Source: Paracoccaceae bacterium Fryx2 (GTDB lineage Bacteria > Pseudomonadota > Alphaproteobacteria > Rhodobacterales > Rhodobacteraceae). From it: a stretch of 64,000 nt of DNA. Made by a program: the position numbers and the translations under genes. Location: contig JAVSGI010000003.1 of the NCBI GenBank assembly GCA_032334235.1, forward strand, positions 1-64,000. The letters are read 5' to 3'. The notes below the pieces were generated by a model. The model did not search any database and had not been told where the DNA came from. It was given only the letters and a program-made list of their open reading frames with translations. Every line of letters starts with the position of its first letter. Within the stretch, counting starts at the first letter, position 1. Below, piece by piece: positions 8,234-17,281 of the stretch.

Positions 8234-9184
8234 ATGCGTTCCATCTTGTCCTGCGTTCTTCTTCTGGCAAGCAGCCCGGCATTTGCCCTTTCACCCGATC
8301 AGATCGAAAGCGCGACTTTCGATGGTTCAGACTTGCCGGACGGGCAGTCCGGGCTGACGGTAAAGCTGCAGGTCCTGCTTGATCGTGCGGGCATTTCTCC
8401 GGGAATTCTGGACGGCTACAAAGGCGAGATGAGCGAAAGCGCGCTGCGCGGATTTGAAGAGCGTCATGGCCTGCCAGTCGATGGCATTCTGGATGCTCAG
8501 GTGTGGTCTGCGCTGATCGGCATCGACGCGATGCCAATTCTCGCTCCCTATACGGTCAGCGCCGAAGATGTCTCCGACCTGACCGAGTCGATACCCGACC
8601 ACGTGGCCGAAAAGGCCAAACTGGAAAAGCTCGGCTATCTGCGCGTGACCGAGCGTCTGGCCGAACGCTTTCACATGGATGAGGACTTTCTGAAGGCCCT
8701 GAACCCGGATGCCACATTCCAGGAGGGCGGCTCGATCTGGGTTGCCGCCCCCGGTGGCCGGATGGAGGCCGAGGTGGCGCGGATCGAAATCCGCAAGTCG
8801 CAACGCCGCGCCGTGGCGTTCGACGCGGAGGGGCGCATGGTCAGCAATTATCCGGTCGCGATCGGTTCGACACAGACACCGTCGCCCGAAGGCCTTGTCG
8901 AAGTGGTCGCCATCGCGATGGACCCGACCTACAGCTATCTGCCGGAAACCAATTTCGTCGTGGATGGCGTGACGGAGTCCCTGATCCTGCCCGCCGGGCC
9001 GAATGGCCCCGTGGGATCGGTATGGATCGACCTGTCCCGGCCGACCTACGGGTTGCACGGCACCGATACGCCGGCAGCCCTGTTCCAGACTGTAAGCCGC
9101 GGCTGCGTGCGCTTCACCAACTGGGACGTGGAAGAACTGGCCCATCTGGTGAAGCCGGGCGTGACGGTGGAATTTCTGGAATGA
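8234..9184 (+). CDS. L,D-transpeptidase (YkuD) with peptidoglycan-binding domain
   Basis: A secreted enzyme of about 316 residues expected to form 3-3 peptidoglycan cross-links or attach proteins to the wall. A Sec signal peptide ends at SSPAFA. A PG_binding_1-like domain follows (LQVLLDRAGISPGILDGYKG ... FEERHGLPVDG). The C-terminal YkuD domain has the catalytic motif HGTDTPAAL ... SRGCVRF with His and Cys in place. Start ambiguity: TTG 8222 has AGGAG six bases upstream, while ATG 8234 has GAGG; I chose ATG. The stop overlaps the extensin-like gene (ATGA), so the two envelope proteins are coupled. Confidence 0.92.
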   Translation: MRSILSCVLLLASSPAFALSPDQIESATFDGSDLPDGQSGLTVKLQVLLDRAGISPGILDGYKGEMSESALRGFEERHGLPVDGILDAQVWSALIGIDAMPILAPYTVSAEDVSDLTESIPDHVAEKAKLEKLGYLRVTERLAERFHMDEDFLKALNPDATFQEGGSIWVAAPGGRMEAEVARIEIRKSQRRAVAFDAEGRMVSNYPVAIGSTQTPSPEGLVEVVAIAMDPTYSYLPETNFVVDGVTESLILPAGPNGPVGSVWIDLSRPTYGLHGTDTPAALFQTVSRGCVRFTNWDVEELAHLVKPGVTVEFLE

Positions 9185-9972
9185 TCCGCGCTGCGGCGAT
9201 GGCGCTGGCGATGGCCATCGCCCTGCCCGCGGCCGCACAGGATGCGGCACCGCTGGCATCCGAACGGCCGAAACCAAGACCTGAACCCGGGCCGGACGTT
9301 GAAGCCCCCCGGCAGGCATCCCCCGAGGAGGCCGCTGACAATGGCACCGGCACGGCTGATCCGCCCACCGAAGCCAGGGAGGCAGGACGGCGGGACGTGC
9401 TGCGCCTTGACGATGCAAGCCAGGCATCATGCCTTGCCGCGCTGCGCGATCTGGGAGTCGTCTTCCAGGAGGTCGCGGCGGTCGTGCCGGACGACGATGC
9501 CGACTGCGGCATCCTGCAACCCGTCAAGGTCAGCGACATCGCGCCGGGTATCACCCTGATCCCCGAAGCCGTCGTGCGCTGTCCGACGGCGCAGGCCATG
9601 GCGGCCTGGGTGCAGGACTTCGTTCTGCCCGCCGCCGCCCGGCTGGCTGATCGCGGCGCGCTTGTCGCGATCGAAACCGGCACCGGCTACGACTGCCGCC
9701 GGCGCAACGATCAGGCCGACGGAGACCTGTCGGAACACGCCTTCGGCAACGCCTTCGACGTGATGGGCTTTCGGTTCGAACAGGGTCCGCCCTTGAGGAT
9801 CGAGCCCCGCGCCGCGCAGGGCGACATGGCCGAAGCCTTTCAGGCTGCGGTGCGCGCCTCGGCATGTCTCGATTTCGCGACGGTGCTGGGGCCGGGGTCG
9901 AACGCCTTTCACGATGATCATCTGCACCTCGATATCCTGGTGCGAACCAACGGATTCCGGCTTTGCGAGTAG
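9181..9972 (+). CDS. Extensin-like C-terminal domain protein, secreted
   Basis: A 263-residue exported protein with an N-terminal signal peptide (ending PAAAAQD), a Pro/Glu-rich spacer to about residue 60, and an extensin-like_C domain. The bacterial version of this domain is D-Ala-D-Ala carboxypeptidase/VanY-like: SEHAFGNAFDVMGF supplies the first metal ligands and FHDDHLHLDI the HxH motif. Conserved cysteines (SCLAALRDLG, DADCGIL, VRCPTAQ, YDCRRR) suggest disulfides in the periplasm. Translational coupling to the L,D-transpeptidase suggests a joint role in wall remodelling; substrate is inferred. Confidence 0.85.
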   Translation: MIRAAAMALAMAIALPAAAQDAAPLASERPKPRPEPGPDVEAPRQASPEEAADNGTGTADPPTEAREAGRRDVLRLDDASQASCLAALRDLGVVFQEVAAVVPDDDADCGILQPVKVSDIAPGITLIPEAVVRCPTAQAMAAWVQDFVLPAAARLADRGALVAIETGTGYDCRRRNDQADGDLSEHAFGNAFDVMGFRFEQGPPLRIEPRAAQGDMAEAFQAAVRASACLDFATVLGPGSNAFHDDHLHLDILVRTNGFRLCE

Positions 9973-10150
9973 GCACGGAAGACCCGCGCTGAAACCCGGC
10001 CCCGATTCCCCCCCCCGCTGCGGCTGCGCAGGACCAACGGCGCCCGTGCCTGTGACCACGGGCGGACACATGTCGCCGGGCGGCATGGCGATACGCTGGG
10101 TGGGGCCATCGTTGCGACGACAGCGGGCGATGTTTCGGCATGGGGTTCGG

Positions 10151-10183
10151 ACAAAGGAAACGCCCCCCGTGCAGGCGGGGGCG
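10151..10183 (-). terminator. Rho-independent terminator of the class A PBP gene
   Basis: Directly after the PBP stop codon, the minus strand forms a 7-bp G/C stem (CGCCCCC / GGGGGCG, 9-nt loop, 10161-10183) followed by a T-rich run (TTTCCTTTG). Confidence 0.7.
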
Positions 10184-10184
10184 C

Positions 10185-12140
10185 CTAGCGCTTCTTGCCC
10201 TTGTCCTTCTTGCCGGATCCGCGGCCTTTCTTGCCCCGGCCCTTGCCGGCACCAGGGTTTGCGCGGTCGATACGCAGTGGAGCGCGGTTGATCACCAGAG
10301 GCGGGGCTGCGACCGCGTCCTGCAGACTGGTCGCCCCGATGTCGAGAGGGGCGAGTCCGGTTTCCTCTGCCATGAAGGCCTGCCAGATCCGCGCCGGAAG
10401 GTCACCCCCCGTCACGCCGGGCATGGGCGTGTCGTCGTCGTTGCCCACCCAGACCCCGACCACAAGCTGATCCGAAAAACCGACAAACCATGCATCTCGG
10501 TGGCCCTGGCTGGTGCCCGTCTTGCCCGCGGCAAAGCCATCAAGTGCGGCCTTGCGCCCGGTGCCCTTGCGCACGACGCCCTCAAGCAGCCTGACAAGGT
10601 CTGCATGATGATCGAGAGGCTGCGTGGCCTGATGCGGAAGCGCGGCAAGCAGCCCGCCCTTGCCCGTCGTCGGTGCAAGGCTGGAGATTGCCCAGGGCTG
10701 AATCGGCATCCGGCCCGCAGCGACCGAGGCGAACGCACCGGTGAGGTCCAGCAGACCGACGCCGGATGTGCCAAGCGACAGGCTGAGATTGCGCTCCAGT
10801 TCGGCATCGATGCCAAGGTCACGTGCTGCCGTGATGATGTCGTCGATGCCAACGTCCTGCGCCAGACGCACGGTCGCCGCGTTGAGCGACCGCGCAAACG
10901 CCTGATCCATCCGCACCCGGCCGGCGTAGGCCCCACCGTAGTTTTCGGGCCGCCAGTCGCCGATCTCGATCGGGGTGTCGAGCAGAACACTGTCGAGCGT
11001 CCAGCCGTTTCGGAGTGCTGCCAGATAGACGAACAGTTTGAACGTCGATCCGGGCTGGCGCCGCGCCTGAACCGCCCGGTTGTACTGGCTGGTCGCATAG
11101 TCCCGGCCGCCGACCATCGCCACCACCGCACCGTCCAGTGTCATCGCAACCAGCGCCACCTCTATCGGGCTGCCGTCCGTCGTGTCGGCCAGCTTCTCGG
11201 CAATCACGCGTTCTGCCGAAGCCTGCGATTCCGGGCGGAGCGTTGTCTTGGCGCGGACCGACCCCAGAGCGGGCCCGACCATCGCCGATGCCTCGCTCAG
11301 GATCCAGTCGGAAAACCAGCTTCCGCCGTCCCGGCGGGGAGCATTGGTGTTGGGCGTCGCGGGCGAAGTTCGCGCGGCCAATGCCTCGGCTTCCGTCAGC
11401 ACGCCGGAATCGACCATGGCACCCAGCACCACACTGGCGCGTGTCTGCGCGTCTTCCAGGTTGTGCAGCGCATTGGCCTTTGACGGCGCGCGGATGATGC
11501 CGGCCAGCATGGCGGACTCGGCAAGGGTCAGATCGCTGACCGATTTGTCGAAATAGGCGAGCGCCGCCGCCCCGATGCCGACAGCGCCGCCGCCGAAATA
11601 CACGGTGTTCAGATAGCGCGTCAGGATCTCGTCCTTGGACAGCCGCGCTTCCAGCCGCAGCGCGATCAGCGCCTCATCCGCCTTGCGCTTCATCGTGCGT
11701 TCACTGGTCAGAAACTCGATCTTGGCAAGTTGCTGGGTGATCGTGCTGCCGCCCTCGACCACGCCATTGGCGCGGACATTCCGCCAGGCCGCGCGCGCCA
11801 CCCCGCGAAGGTCGATGCCCCCATGATCGAAGAAGCGCCGGTCCTCGATGGCCACGATGGCCTTGACAAGGTGATCGGGAAGGTCCGCCCTGCCCGCCGG
11901 GGTGCCCCTCAACTCGCCGCGCAGCCCGATCAGGGTGCCGTCGGCGGCTTCGACGATGACCGCCGGTGCGGCTTCGGTTCGATCGGTGGCAAGATCAAGC
12001 GGCACGGCATAGACCAGCCACGCCAGGGTGCCCCCGCAGACAAGCGCCGCGACCAAGGTCAGAGCCAGGGCAGCTTTCAGAACCTGTCGGGCACGACGCC
12101 GCACGGGGCGCAAGGCGGCGGGAGGCGGATCTTCGGTCAT
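10185..12140 (-). CDS. Class A penicillin-binding protein (bifunctional transglycosylase/transpeptidase)
   Basis: A 651-residue peptidoglycan synthase. A membrane anchor (LALTLVAALVCGGTLAWLV) follows a short Arg-rich cytoplasmic tail. The GT51 domain has EDRRFFDHGGIDLRG, GGSTITQQLAK and RKADEALIALRLE motifs. The transpeptidase has SxxK in GSTFKLF, SLN in FARSLNAATVR and KTG in GKTGTSQ, so both activities look intact. The C-terminus ends in an unusual Lys/Gly-rich tail of about 20 residues. MTEDPPPAALRP is chosen as start for its AAGGGTGAC ribosome site; an upstream in-frame ATG (12206) has none. Confidence 0.93.
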   Translation of the reverse strand: MTEDPPPAALRPVRRRARQVLKAALALTLVAALVCGGTLAWLVYAVPLDLATDRTEAAPAVIVEAADGTLIGLRGELRGTPAGRADLPDHLVKAIVAIEDRRFFDHGGIDLRGVARAAWRNVRANGVVEGGSTITQQLAKIEFLTSERTMKRKADEALIALRLEARLSKDEILTRYLNTVYFGGGAVGIGAAALAYFDKSVSDLTLAESAMLAGIIRAPSKANALHNLEDAQTRASVVLGAMVDSGVLTEAEALAARTSPATPNTNAPRRDGGSWFSDWILSEASAMVGPALGSVRAKTTLRPESQASAERVIAEKLADTTDGSPIEVALVAMTLDGAVVAMVGGRDYATSQYNRAVQARRQPGSTFKLFVYLAALRNGWTLDSVLLDTPIEIGDWRPENYGGAYAGRVRMDQAFARSLNAATVRLAQDVGIDDIITAARDLGIDAELERNLSLSLGTSGVGLLDLTGAFASVAAGRMPIQPWAISSLAPTTGKGGLLAALPHQATQPLDHHADLVRLLEGVVRKGTGRKAALDGFAAGKTGTSQGHRDAWFVGFSDQLVVGVWVGNDDDTPMPGVTGGDLPARIWQAFMAEETGLAPLDIGATSLQDAVAAPPLVINRAPLRIDRANPGAGKGRGKKGRGSGKKDKGKKR

Positions 12141-12562
12141 GTCACCCTTGCCCTGAAAGCGGCGCGCTCGTTTGGTACGAACGTCTGATGTGCCGGATTT
12201 CTTCATGTTGCGTGAAGAACTGACAGAGCAACCCCGCAGACGCGGCGGGCCCGCTGGTCGCTCCGCGCGAGCCGTCCGCCCTTTGGCCCCGCAAGTCAAC
12301 GCGAAGTTCTTGCCGGGATTGTCCACCGCCCGTGGATGCAATCACGACTTCGTTTTTTCTTCATTCACGAGCGTTGCGAAGGCGCCCGATCCGCCGTGAG
12401 GGTGGCGCTTTTCCCGGCACCGGGCGGCAGACCTTGTTCGGCGCGGCACCGAAGGCTGCAACGCCTGTTCAAGGCGGATCGGCCGAACCTGCTCCGGGGT
12501 TTCGCGCTTCGCCTGAGTGCCTGCCTGGCCAGGCAGCTGCCGGTTCGCCGGGGCGGTTCACG
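12141..12562. other. Intergenic region, nothing recognised
   Basis: About 420 bp between the PBP gene and the AtzH-like gene. It contains an AT-rich patch near 12340-12375. No convincing gene or RNA is seen; open frames here have shadow-like composition. Confidence 0.35.
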
Positions 12563-12946
12563 TCAGACGGTCACGCCCAGAAGACTCGCGTGGGCGGAAA
12601 CGATCCGCCAGCCGTCCGGCGTGCGCAACAGGGTCTTGGTCTCGCGGCCGGGACGGTCCTCGCCGTCGCGCTGGTATTCGGCATTGGCCGTGGCGAAATC
12701 GTCGCCGTAAGTGGTGATGATCACGTTCAGGAGCCTGCGTCGGAACGGGCCAAGCCGGCCGCTGCGGCGAAAGTCGGAAATCGCCTGCCAGCCGCGCAGG
12801 TTCTCTCCGACGCCGTAGCGGGTCGTGCAGGCGTGGTTCCAGAACAGCTCATCCATCACCGGAATGTCGCAGGCCTGAAGGGCCGCTTCGTAGCGTTCGA
12901 ACACGGCCAGCACTTCCGCCTGAACCTCGGGCCGGTTGATCTCCAT
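12563..12946 (-). CDS. AtzH-like / DUF3225 protein (SnoaL-like fold)
   Basis: A 127-residue protein of the NTF2/SnoaL-like AtzH/HpxZ (DUF3225) family. Typical text is VLAVFERYEAALQACDIPVMDELFW, TTRYGVGEN and a C-terminal RTPDGWRIVSAHAS strand. In characterised atrazine and cyanuric-acid operons AtzH accompanies the amidase AtzG-AtzE complex; elsewhere relatives sit with oxidation or ureide genes. Here it lies 62 bp downstream of a truncated peptide-type ABC binding protein on the same strand, so its partner genes were probably lost with the deletion described at 13.53 kb. Confidence 0.82.
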   Translation of the reverse strand: MEINRPEVQAEVLAVFERYEAALQACDIPVMDELFWNHACTTRYGVGENLRGWQAISDFRRSGRLGPFRRRLLNVIITTYGDDFATANAEYQRDGEDRPGRETKTLLRTPDGWRIVSAHASLLGVTV

Positions 12947-13007
12947 GATGCCTCCTGCGGGTGCGAAAGGCCGGGGGCGATGCCGTGCGCCGCCCCCGGT
13001 GCTGCGG

Positions 13008-13532
13008 TCAGGTGAAGCTGGCGAATTGCAGGCGCAGCGCCCCGTCAGGATACTGGACCCAGTCGAGGTTTGCGGTCGAGGCTTGCAGGGTTGCCGGATG
13101 GGCCAGGAACAGCATCGGCGCCTCGTCGACGATCAGGCGCTGGATTTTGCCGTAAAGCTCCGCCCGGGTGGCTGGATCGCCGGACGCACGCGCCTCGTTC
13201 AGCATCTGGTCGGCCTCGGCGCTTTGCCAGCCGGCAAAGTTGTTCGGCCCGTCCTGCGTGAAGTAGTTGAACATGTTGCCGTCCGGGTCGGACCGTCCCG
13301 ACCAGGGCGACATGCACAGGTCGAACTCCCGCCCGCGCAGCACGGTGATCAGGCTGGTCGCGTCGATCTGGTTGATGGTCACCTCGAAGCCTGCTTCCGC
13401 GACCTGCGCCTGAAGGATTTCTGCGATCCGCACGAAGATCGGCGAATTGGTGACCGTGATCGACACCGCGACCGGCATCGCGACGCCGGCCTCCCCCAGC
13501 AGCGCCTTGGCCGCCGCAACATCGCCGCGCAC
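13008..13532 (-). pseudogene. SBP_bac_5 ABC substrate-binding protein, C-terminal remnant
   Basis: The frame encodes only the last third (about 174 residues) of a peptide/nickel/opine-type periplasmic binding protein. Recognisable are AAAKALLGEAGV, LQAQVAEAGFEVTINQIDAT, FDLCMSPWSGRSDPDGNMF and IQRLIVDEAPMLFL. Full-length relatives are about 500-530 residues with a signal peptide. The missing 5' part is replaced at about 13530 by the 3' end of an RTX gene in another frame. No ABC permease genes are nearby. Whether the internal ATG (13532) is ever used is doubtful. Confidence 0.75.
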
Positions 13533-14416
13533 ATCACACCCAGCGAGGCTGCGATCTGGATGGTGTCCTCAGCGCGGAAATCCTCGATTTCGTCACGACC
13601 GGCCGTGAAGATGAACAGATCGGCCCCGGCCCCGCCCGTCAGCGTGTCGTTGCCGGCGCCCCCGTCCAGCGTGTCGTTGCCGGCCCCGCCGTAAAGATCG
13701 TCACGCCCGGCACCATCCAGAAGCCGGTCGTTGCCTTCGCCACCGTAGAGATCATCGCTCCCGCCGTCGCCGCTCAAACGGTCATCGCCGTCGCCGCCCT
13801 CGAGATCGTCATTCCCGGCGCCGCCGAACAGCGTATCGTTGCCGACACCTCCATAAAGATCGTCGTTCCCGCCCAGACCGCGGATCAGATCGTTGCCCCC
13901 CAGACCGGCGATCCGGTCGATGCCGCCGTTACCGGTCAGCACGTCATCGCCCCGGGTCGCACCGCCCGGTGCGGGTGGAGGGGGAACGGGCGGGGCCGCG
14001 GCGAAGCCGAACTGGGCGGCGCTCAGCTGGCCCATCCGGACATCCTCGAGCAGAAGCATGTTGCCGCCGCCAAAATCGAACAGCGTGCTGTCGCCACGCT
14101 CGGCGGGCCGCGCCAGCGCCATAAGCGCCGAGAAGCTCGTGATCCCGAGCGCGGGGTCCATTTCGATCCGGTCCTCTGCCCGCAGACCCTCGATCCGATC
14201 CTGACCGGCACCATAGCGGAACACGTCGGCCCCAGCCCCGCCGTTCAGCTCGTCGTCCCCCGCGCCGCCGTCGAGGATGTCGTTTCCGTCACCGCCATAC
14301 AGATCATCGTTGCCGCCCATTCCCAGCAGGGTATCGTTGCCTGCCCGACCCTCGATATCGTTGCGGGCGTCGTTGCCGGTCAGCATGTCGTTTCCGGGCG
14401 TGCCATAGATTTCCAT
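13379..14416 (-). CDS. RTX (hemolysin-type Ca2+-binding repeat) protein with scrambled C-terminus
   Basis: A 345-residue frame starting at MEIYGTPGND after an AGAGGAGG ribosome site. Two blocks of glycine/aspartate-rich nonapeptides of the GGxGxDxLx type (about residues 1-60 and 155-265) are each followed by an FRAED(R/T)I linker, pointing to a Ca2+-dependent beta-roll secreted by a type I system. No protease or lipase domain is present. After the second linker (about residue 295, base 13530) the frame enters the coding DNA of an ABC binding protein out of frame, giving an Arg/Cys-rich tail that is unlike RTX proteins and lacks a normal type I secretion end. Confidence 0.75.
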   Translation of the reverse strand: MEIYGTPGNDMLTGNDARNDIEGRAGNDTLLGMGGNDDLYGGDGNDILDGGAGDDELNGGAGADVFRYGAGQDRIEGLRAEDRIEMDPALGITSFSALMALARPAERGDSTLFDFGGGNMLLLEDVRMGQLSAAQFGFAAAPPVPPPPAPGGATRGDDVLTGNGGIDRIAGLGGNDLIRGLGGNDDLYGGVGNDTLFGGAGNDDLEGGDGDDRLSGDGGSDDLYGGEGNDRLLDGAGRDDLYGGAGNDTLDGGAGNDTLTGGAGADLFIFTAGRDEIEDFRAEDTIQIAASLGVMCAAMLRRPRRCWGRPASRCRSRCRSRSPIRRSSCGSQKSFRRRSRKQASR

Positions 14417-14527
14417 CTGACTGTTGCCTCCTCTGGTCATCGTTGCCTGACCGGAAGGAATCACCTCTCCGGCCATGACCAGACTGATGCCCGACTCGTC
14501 TGACCGCAGTCTGACGAGGTTGCCGCG

Positions 14528-15685
14528 TCAGGCCGCCGGAAAGCCTAGCTGAAAGATCGCGCCCTGACCGGGTGCCGGACCAGCCGTGACCGTGCCGCCA
14601 TGGGCCCGCTGGATGCGCGCGACAATGGCAAGGCCAGGCCCTGCCCCACCCCGGGCTGCGCCCTTGCCGCGGCGGAAGGGTTCGAACAGATCACCCGCCC
14701 CGTCCGGCAGGCCCGGGCCATGGTCGCGCACCGCAATGTCGGGCCCCGGGCCGACCCTTACCTCGATGCGGCCGGGCGCATGGATGATCGCGTTCTCGAT
14801 CAGATTGGTGAGCGCCAACCCGATGGCGCTGCCAGACCCGCGCACGAGCAGCGGTCCTTCGGCCGGAAACAGGTCGATCTCGGCCCCGTTTGCATCCGCA
14901 TAGGGCACAAGCTCGGTCACGACACGGCGCGCCACGGCATTCAGATCGGCGCGCTGGTCGTCGGTGATCTCGAGCCTGTCGGCACCGGCCGAGGACAGGA
15001 ATTGCGTCACCATCCGCGAAAGGGCCCGCACGTCCCTGCGGACGAGGTCGAAGGCCGGGCCGGCGGGCAATTCGTCCAGGCGCGCGACAAGCACCGCGAC
15101 CGGCGTGCGCAGGGCATGGGCCGCCTCGGCCGCGCGGCGCTGTTCGGCGCTCAGTTCCGCGTCCAGACGCGCGATGCTGCGACGCACGGCCTCGGTCATG
15201 TCAAAGATCTCGGCCGGCGCGTCGGTCTGATCCAGCGGCGGCACCACGCGGCCCGGCTCGATCGACCGCGCCCAGGCGGCAGCCTTGGCCACTGGTCGCA
15301 ACGCACGCCGCAGGGTCAGCAGCGTTCCGCCGATAAGCAGGGCCGCGATGGGCAAGAGCGGCAGCCACACATGCCCGCGGAACTCGTCCCAGACCTCTTT
15401 GCCCAGCAGTTCGGCCGGATCGGCGGCCATGAAGAGAACCACGCTGACCGGCGGCGCGCTGTCGGCGACGTTGTGCGTTGCCACGACCGGCAGAAGCCCC
15501 ACCCCATTCGGCCAGGCCAGCCAGTCGGTGGCAAAGGGGCCGGGGCGCAGCATGTCCGGCGGGATAAGCCCCAGATTCCGGCCGTCGATCACCGCTCCGT
15601 CCGCCTCGATCAGGGCAAAGGCATAGGCTCCGGGGTGGTCGATGTAGATCTGGCCGGGGTCGGACACCAGCGCAGCCGCCTGCAT
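14528..15685 (-). CDS. Sensor histidine kinase, N-terminally truncated
   Basis: A 385-residue HAMP-type kinase. A sensor-like segment (1-105) precedes a single membrane helix (VWLPLLPIAALLIGGTLLTL), a HAMP-like linker, an H-box with phospho-acceptor His in AAHALRTPVAVL, and a catalytic domain with N-box NLIENAIIHAPG, DHGPGLPDG and GAGPGLAI boxes. Kinases of this kind normally start with a first membrane helix before the periplasmic sensor; here it is missing. The upstream DNA carries only the first nine codons of a response regulator, so the gene has probably lost its 5' end and partner in one deletion. Function is doubtful. Confidence 0.78.
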   Translation of the reverse strand: MQAAALVSDPGQIYIDHPGAYAFALIEADGAVIDGRNLGLIPPDMLRPGPFATDWLAWPNGVGLLPVVATHNVADSAPPVSVVLFMAADPAELLGKEVWDEFRGHVWLPLLPIAALLIGGTLLTLRRALRPVAKAAAWARSIEPGRVVPPLDQTDAPAEIFDMTEAVRRSIARLDAELSAEQRRAAEAAHALRTPVAVLVARLDELPAGPAFDLVRRDVRALSRMVTQFLSSAGADRLEITDDQRADLNAVARRVVTELVPYADANGAEIDLFPAEGPLLVRGSGSAIGLALTNLIENAIIHAPGRIEVRVGPGPDIAVRDHGPGLPDGAGDLFEPFRRGKGAARGGAGPGLAIVARIQRAHGGTVTAGPAPGQGAIFQLGFPAA

Positions 15686-15710
15686 GATCTTCGACGAGCA
15701 GCGTTCTCAT
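15684..15710 (-). pseudogene. Response-regulator start remnant
   Basis: Nine codons on the minus strand read MRTLLVEDH, the canonical first strand and acidic pair of an OmpR-type receiver domain, and then break off exactly where the histidine kinase frame begins in another phase. This is what remains of the cognate regulator. Confidence 0.55.
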
Positions 15711-15711
15711 G

Positions 15712-16065
15712 ACGTGATCCCAGAACCTCAGATGGCCGTTCCGCCCGCTGACATGATAGCGCATCACGCCTTTGACCAGAGGAGGTCAGACGCCTGTGCC
15801 ATCCGCTCCGACGAATGGCCGTTCCGCGAGCGAGGCGCGGGGCGGGGACACCCGCTGAACGGCTGCTTGCCGCCCATAGCGTAGGTGTGCCGAACGCGCG
15901 CGAGGTTGGCGCCGTTCCAGTGTCCGGTCTGACCAGGTTGCGTCTTGTCGAGGGTCCGGGCGTGGCCGCCGGCCAAGCCCTGCCAGTGAAAAGTGCATCG
16001 AGATTGGTCGGCGCCAGTTTCGGGCGCCGACAGGGGGCGGGTTTCCGGTGCCGAGCGTCTGGCAC
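15712..16065. other. Intergenic region, nothing recognised
   Basis: About 350 bp between the truncated kinase and the methyltransferase. Frames are Arg/Pro-rich and look like noise; no RNA or repeat was identified. Confidence 0.35.
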
Positions 16066-16719
16066 TCAGGGCGCCGCTTCGGCCTGCATCCGCGGGCCAT
16101 ACGTCGGCCTGCGCGCGACGAAGTAGGGGTTCTGGCGATGGGCGCCGAAGGTGCGCTGGTCGACGATGTCGAAGCCCGCGTCGTGGAAAGCCTGCGTGAG
16201 TTGTGCCACGCTCAGCGCCGCGGCGGCCGGGAACAGGCCGAAGGCGTGCAGCACGCGAAACAGAAGGCGCAGCTTCAGCCCCATGTCGGCAAAACACCAG
16301 GTCTTGCTGATCAGCAGCCCGCCGGGCTGCAGATGGGCGTGGATGAGGGCCAGCGTGCCGGGCAGATCGCCCACCAGGTGCAGCACGTTGAAGGCGCAGA
16401 CGGCGTCGAACGGGCCGCCATCGAACGCATGTTCGGCGTCCGTCACGACGAACCGCAGGTTGGCCGGTCCCGGTTTGGCCGCTGCGATGCGGACCATCTC
16501 GGCCGAAAAGTCGGTCGCGGTGAAGGCGGCCACCCCGGGGGCGAGGCGGATCGCAGTTCCGCCGGTGCCGCAACCGATCTCCAGCACACGGTCGCTGGCG
16601 CGCAGGCGCGAGGCGGCATCGGCCACCATCGCGTCGAAGGCAGCGACATCCTTGATCGGCCGCGCTGCATAACGCCTGGCGATCCTGTTCCAGAACTTCT
16701 GGTCCCTGGTCTGTGGCAT
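16066..16719 (-). CDS. Class I SAM-dependent methyltransferase
   Basis: A 217-residue cytosolic methyltransferase of the UbiE/Methyltransf_11 type. Motif I is VLEIGCGTGGTAIRLA near residue 45; motif II/post-I follows as FTATDFSAEMV; motif IV is FDAVCAFNVLHLV; and LQPGGLLISKTW is the strand before motif VI. The N-terminal KFWNRIARRYAARPI fits the family. The substrate cannot be predicted; flanking genes give no help, since upstream is an intergenic stretch ended by an IS element and downstream a broken kinase. Confidence 0.85.
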   Translation of the reverse strand: MPQTRDQKFWNRIARRYAARPIKDVAAFDAMVADAASRLRASDRVLEIGCGTGGTAIRLAPGVAAFTATDFSAEMVRIAAAKPGPANLRFVVTDAEHAFDGGPFDAVCAFNVLHLVGDLPGTLALIHAHLQPGGLLISKTWCFADMGLKLRLLFRVLHAFGLFPAAAALSVAQLTQAFHDAGFDIVDQRTFGAHRQNPYFVARRPTYGPRMQAEAAP

Positions 16720-17281
16720 GGGTGTTTGTCACTTTCAATGTTGCAGGGCACGCAGATTTGGCATCGCCCCCGGTCGACCGGATCAGGAACGCGCAAGCCG
16801 CGTGCTCGTCGTCATGCCCGTGAGGCGCGGCCGGGGGCAAGGTGCCCGCGGCCAGCCCTGCGGCGGCGAGTGCCGGGTCGGAAGTGGCGGCGGCGAAGGG
16901 GTGGATCGCCACGTCCTTCAACCCCGCCGAGAAGCCGCCGCGACATCTGGCATGAAGGTCCACGCGCTGTCTGTGATCTGGTCACAATGGCGGGAATTGG
17001 CCGTGGCCCGGCCGCTGGTGCAAAAGGCCGCGCGCAGCGCCCCGGCGTGGCGGGAGCCGCGCGGCCGGTGGTGACACTGGGCGGCCCTCGTCGATCTTCG
17101 GAGCAGGTTCGGGTTGCGAGACTTTGAACCGGACAGAGATGACGATGGCCTTCACTGTGAAGGAGGCGCATGTCGGCCTTGTCACAGCTGGCCGATGTTC
17201 GTCCGGGCCTGTATGCGCGCGAGCCAGAATGACTTCCGACCTGCCGTCGCCGAACCGGCCATGCTCTGAATCTGCCCAGGA
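16720..17281. other. Intergenic stretch left of the IS21 element
   Basis: About 560 bp with no recognisable gene. A minus-strand frame near 16800-16963 has a slightly protein-like start but no family match. The stretch ends at the left copy (CCAGGA, 17276-17281) of the IS target duplication. Joined to the right flank at 19875, it formed one intergenic region before the IS landed, presumably the upstream region of the GGDEF-EAL gene. Confidence 0.4.

Noticed and set aside
15764-16963. 399-codon minus-strand frame over the methyltransferase region
   Set aside because: It lies in another phase of the same strand as the methyltransferase, which has all SAM motifs; the alternative has none.
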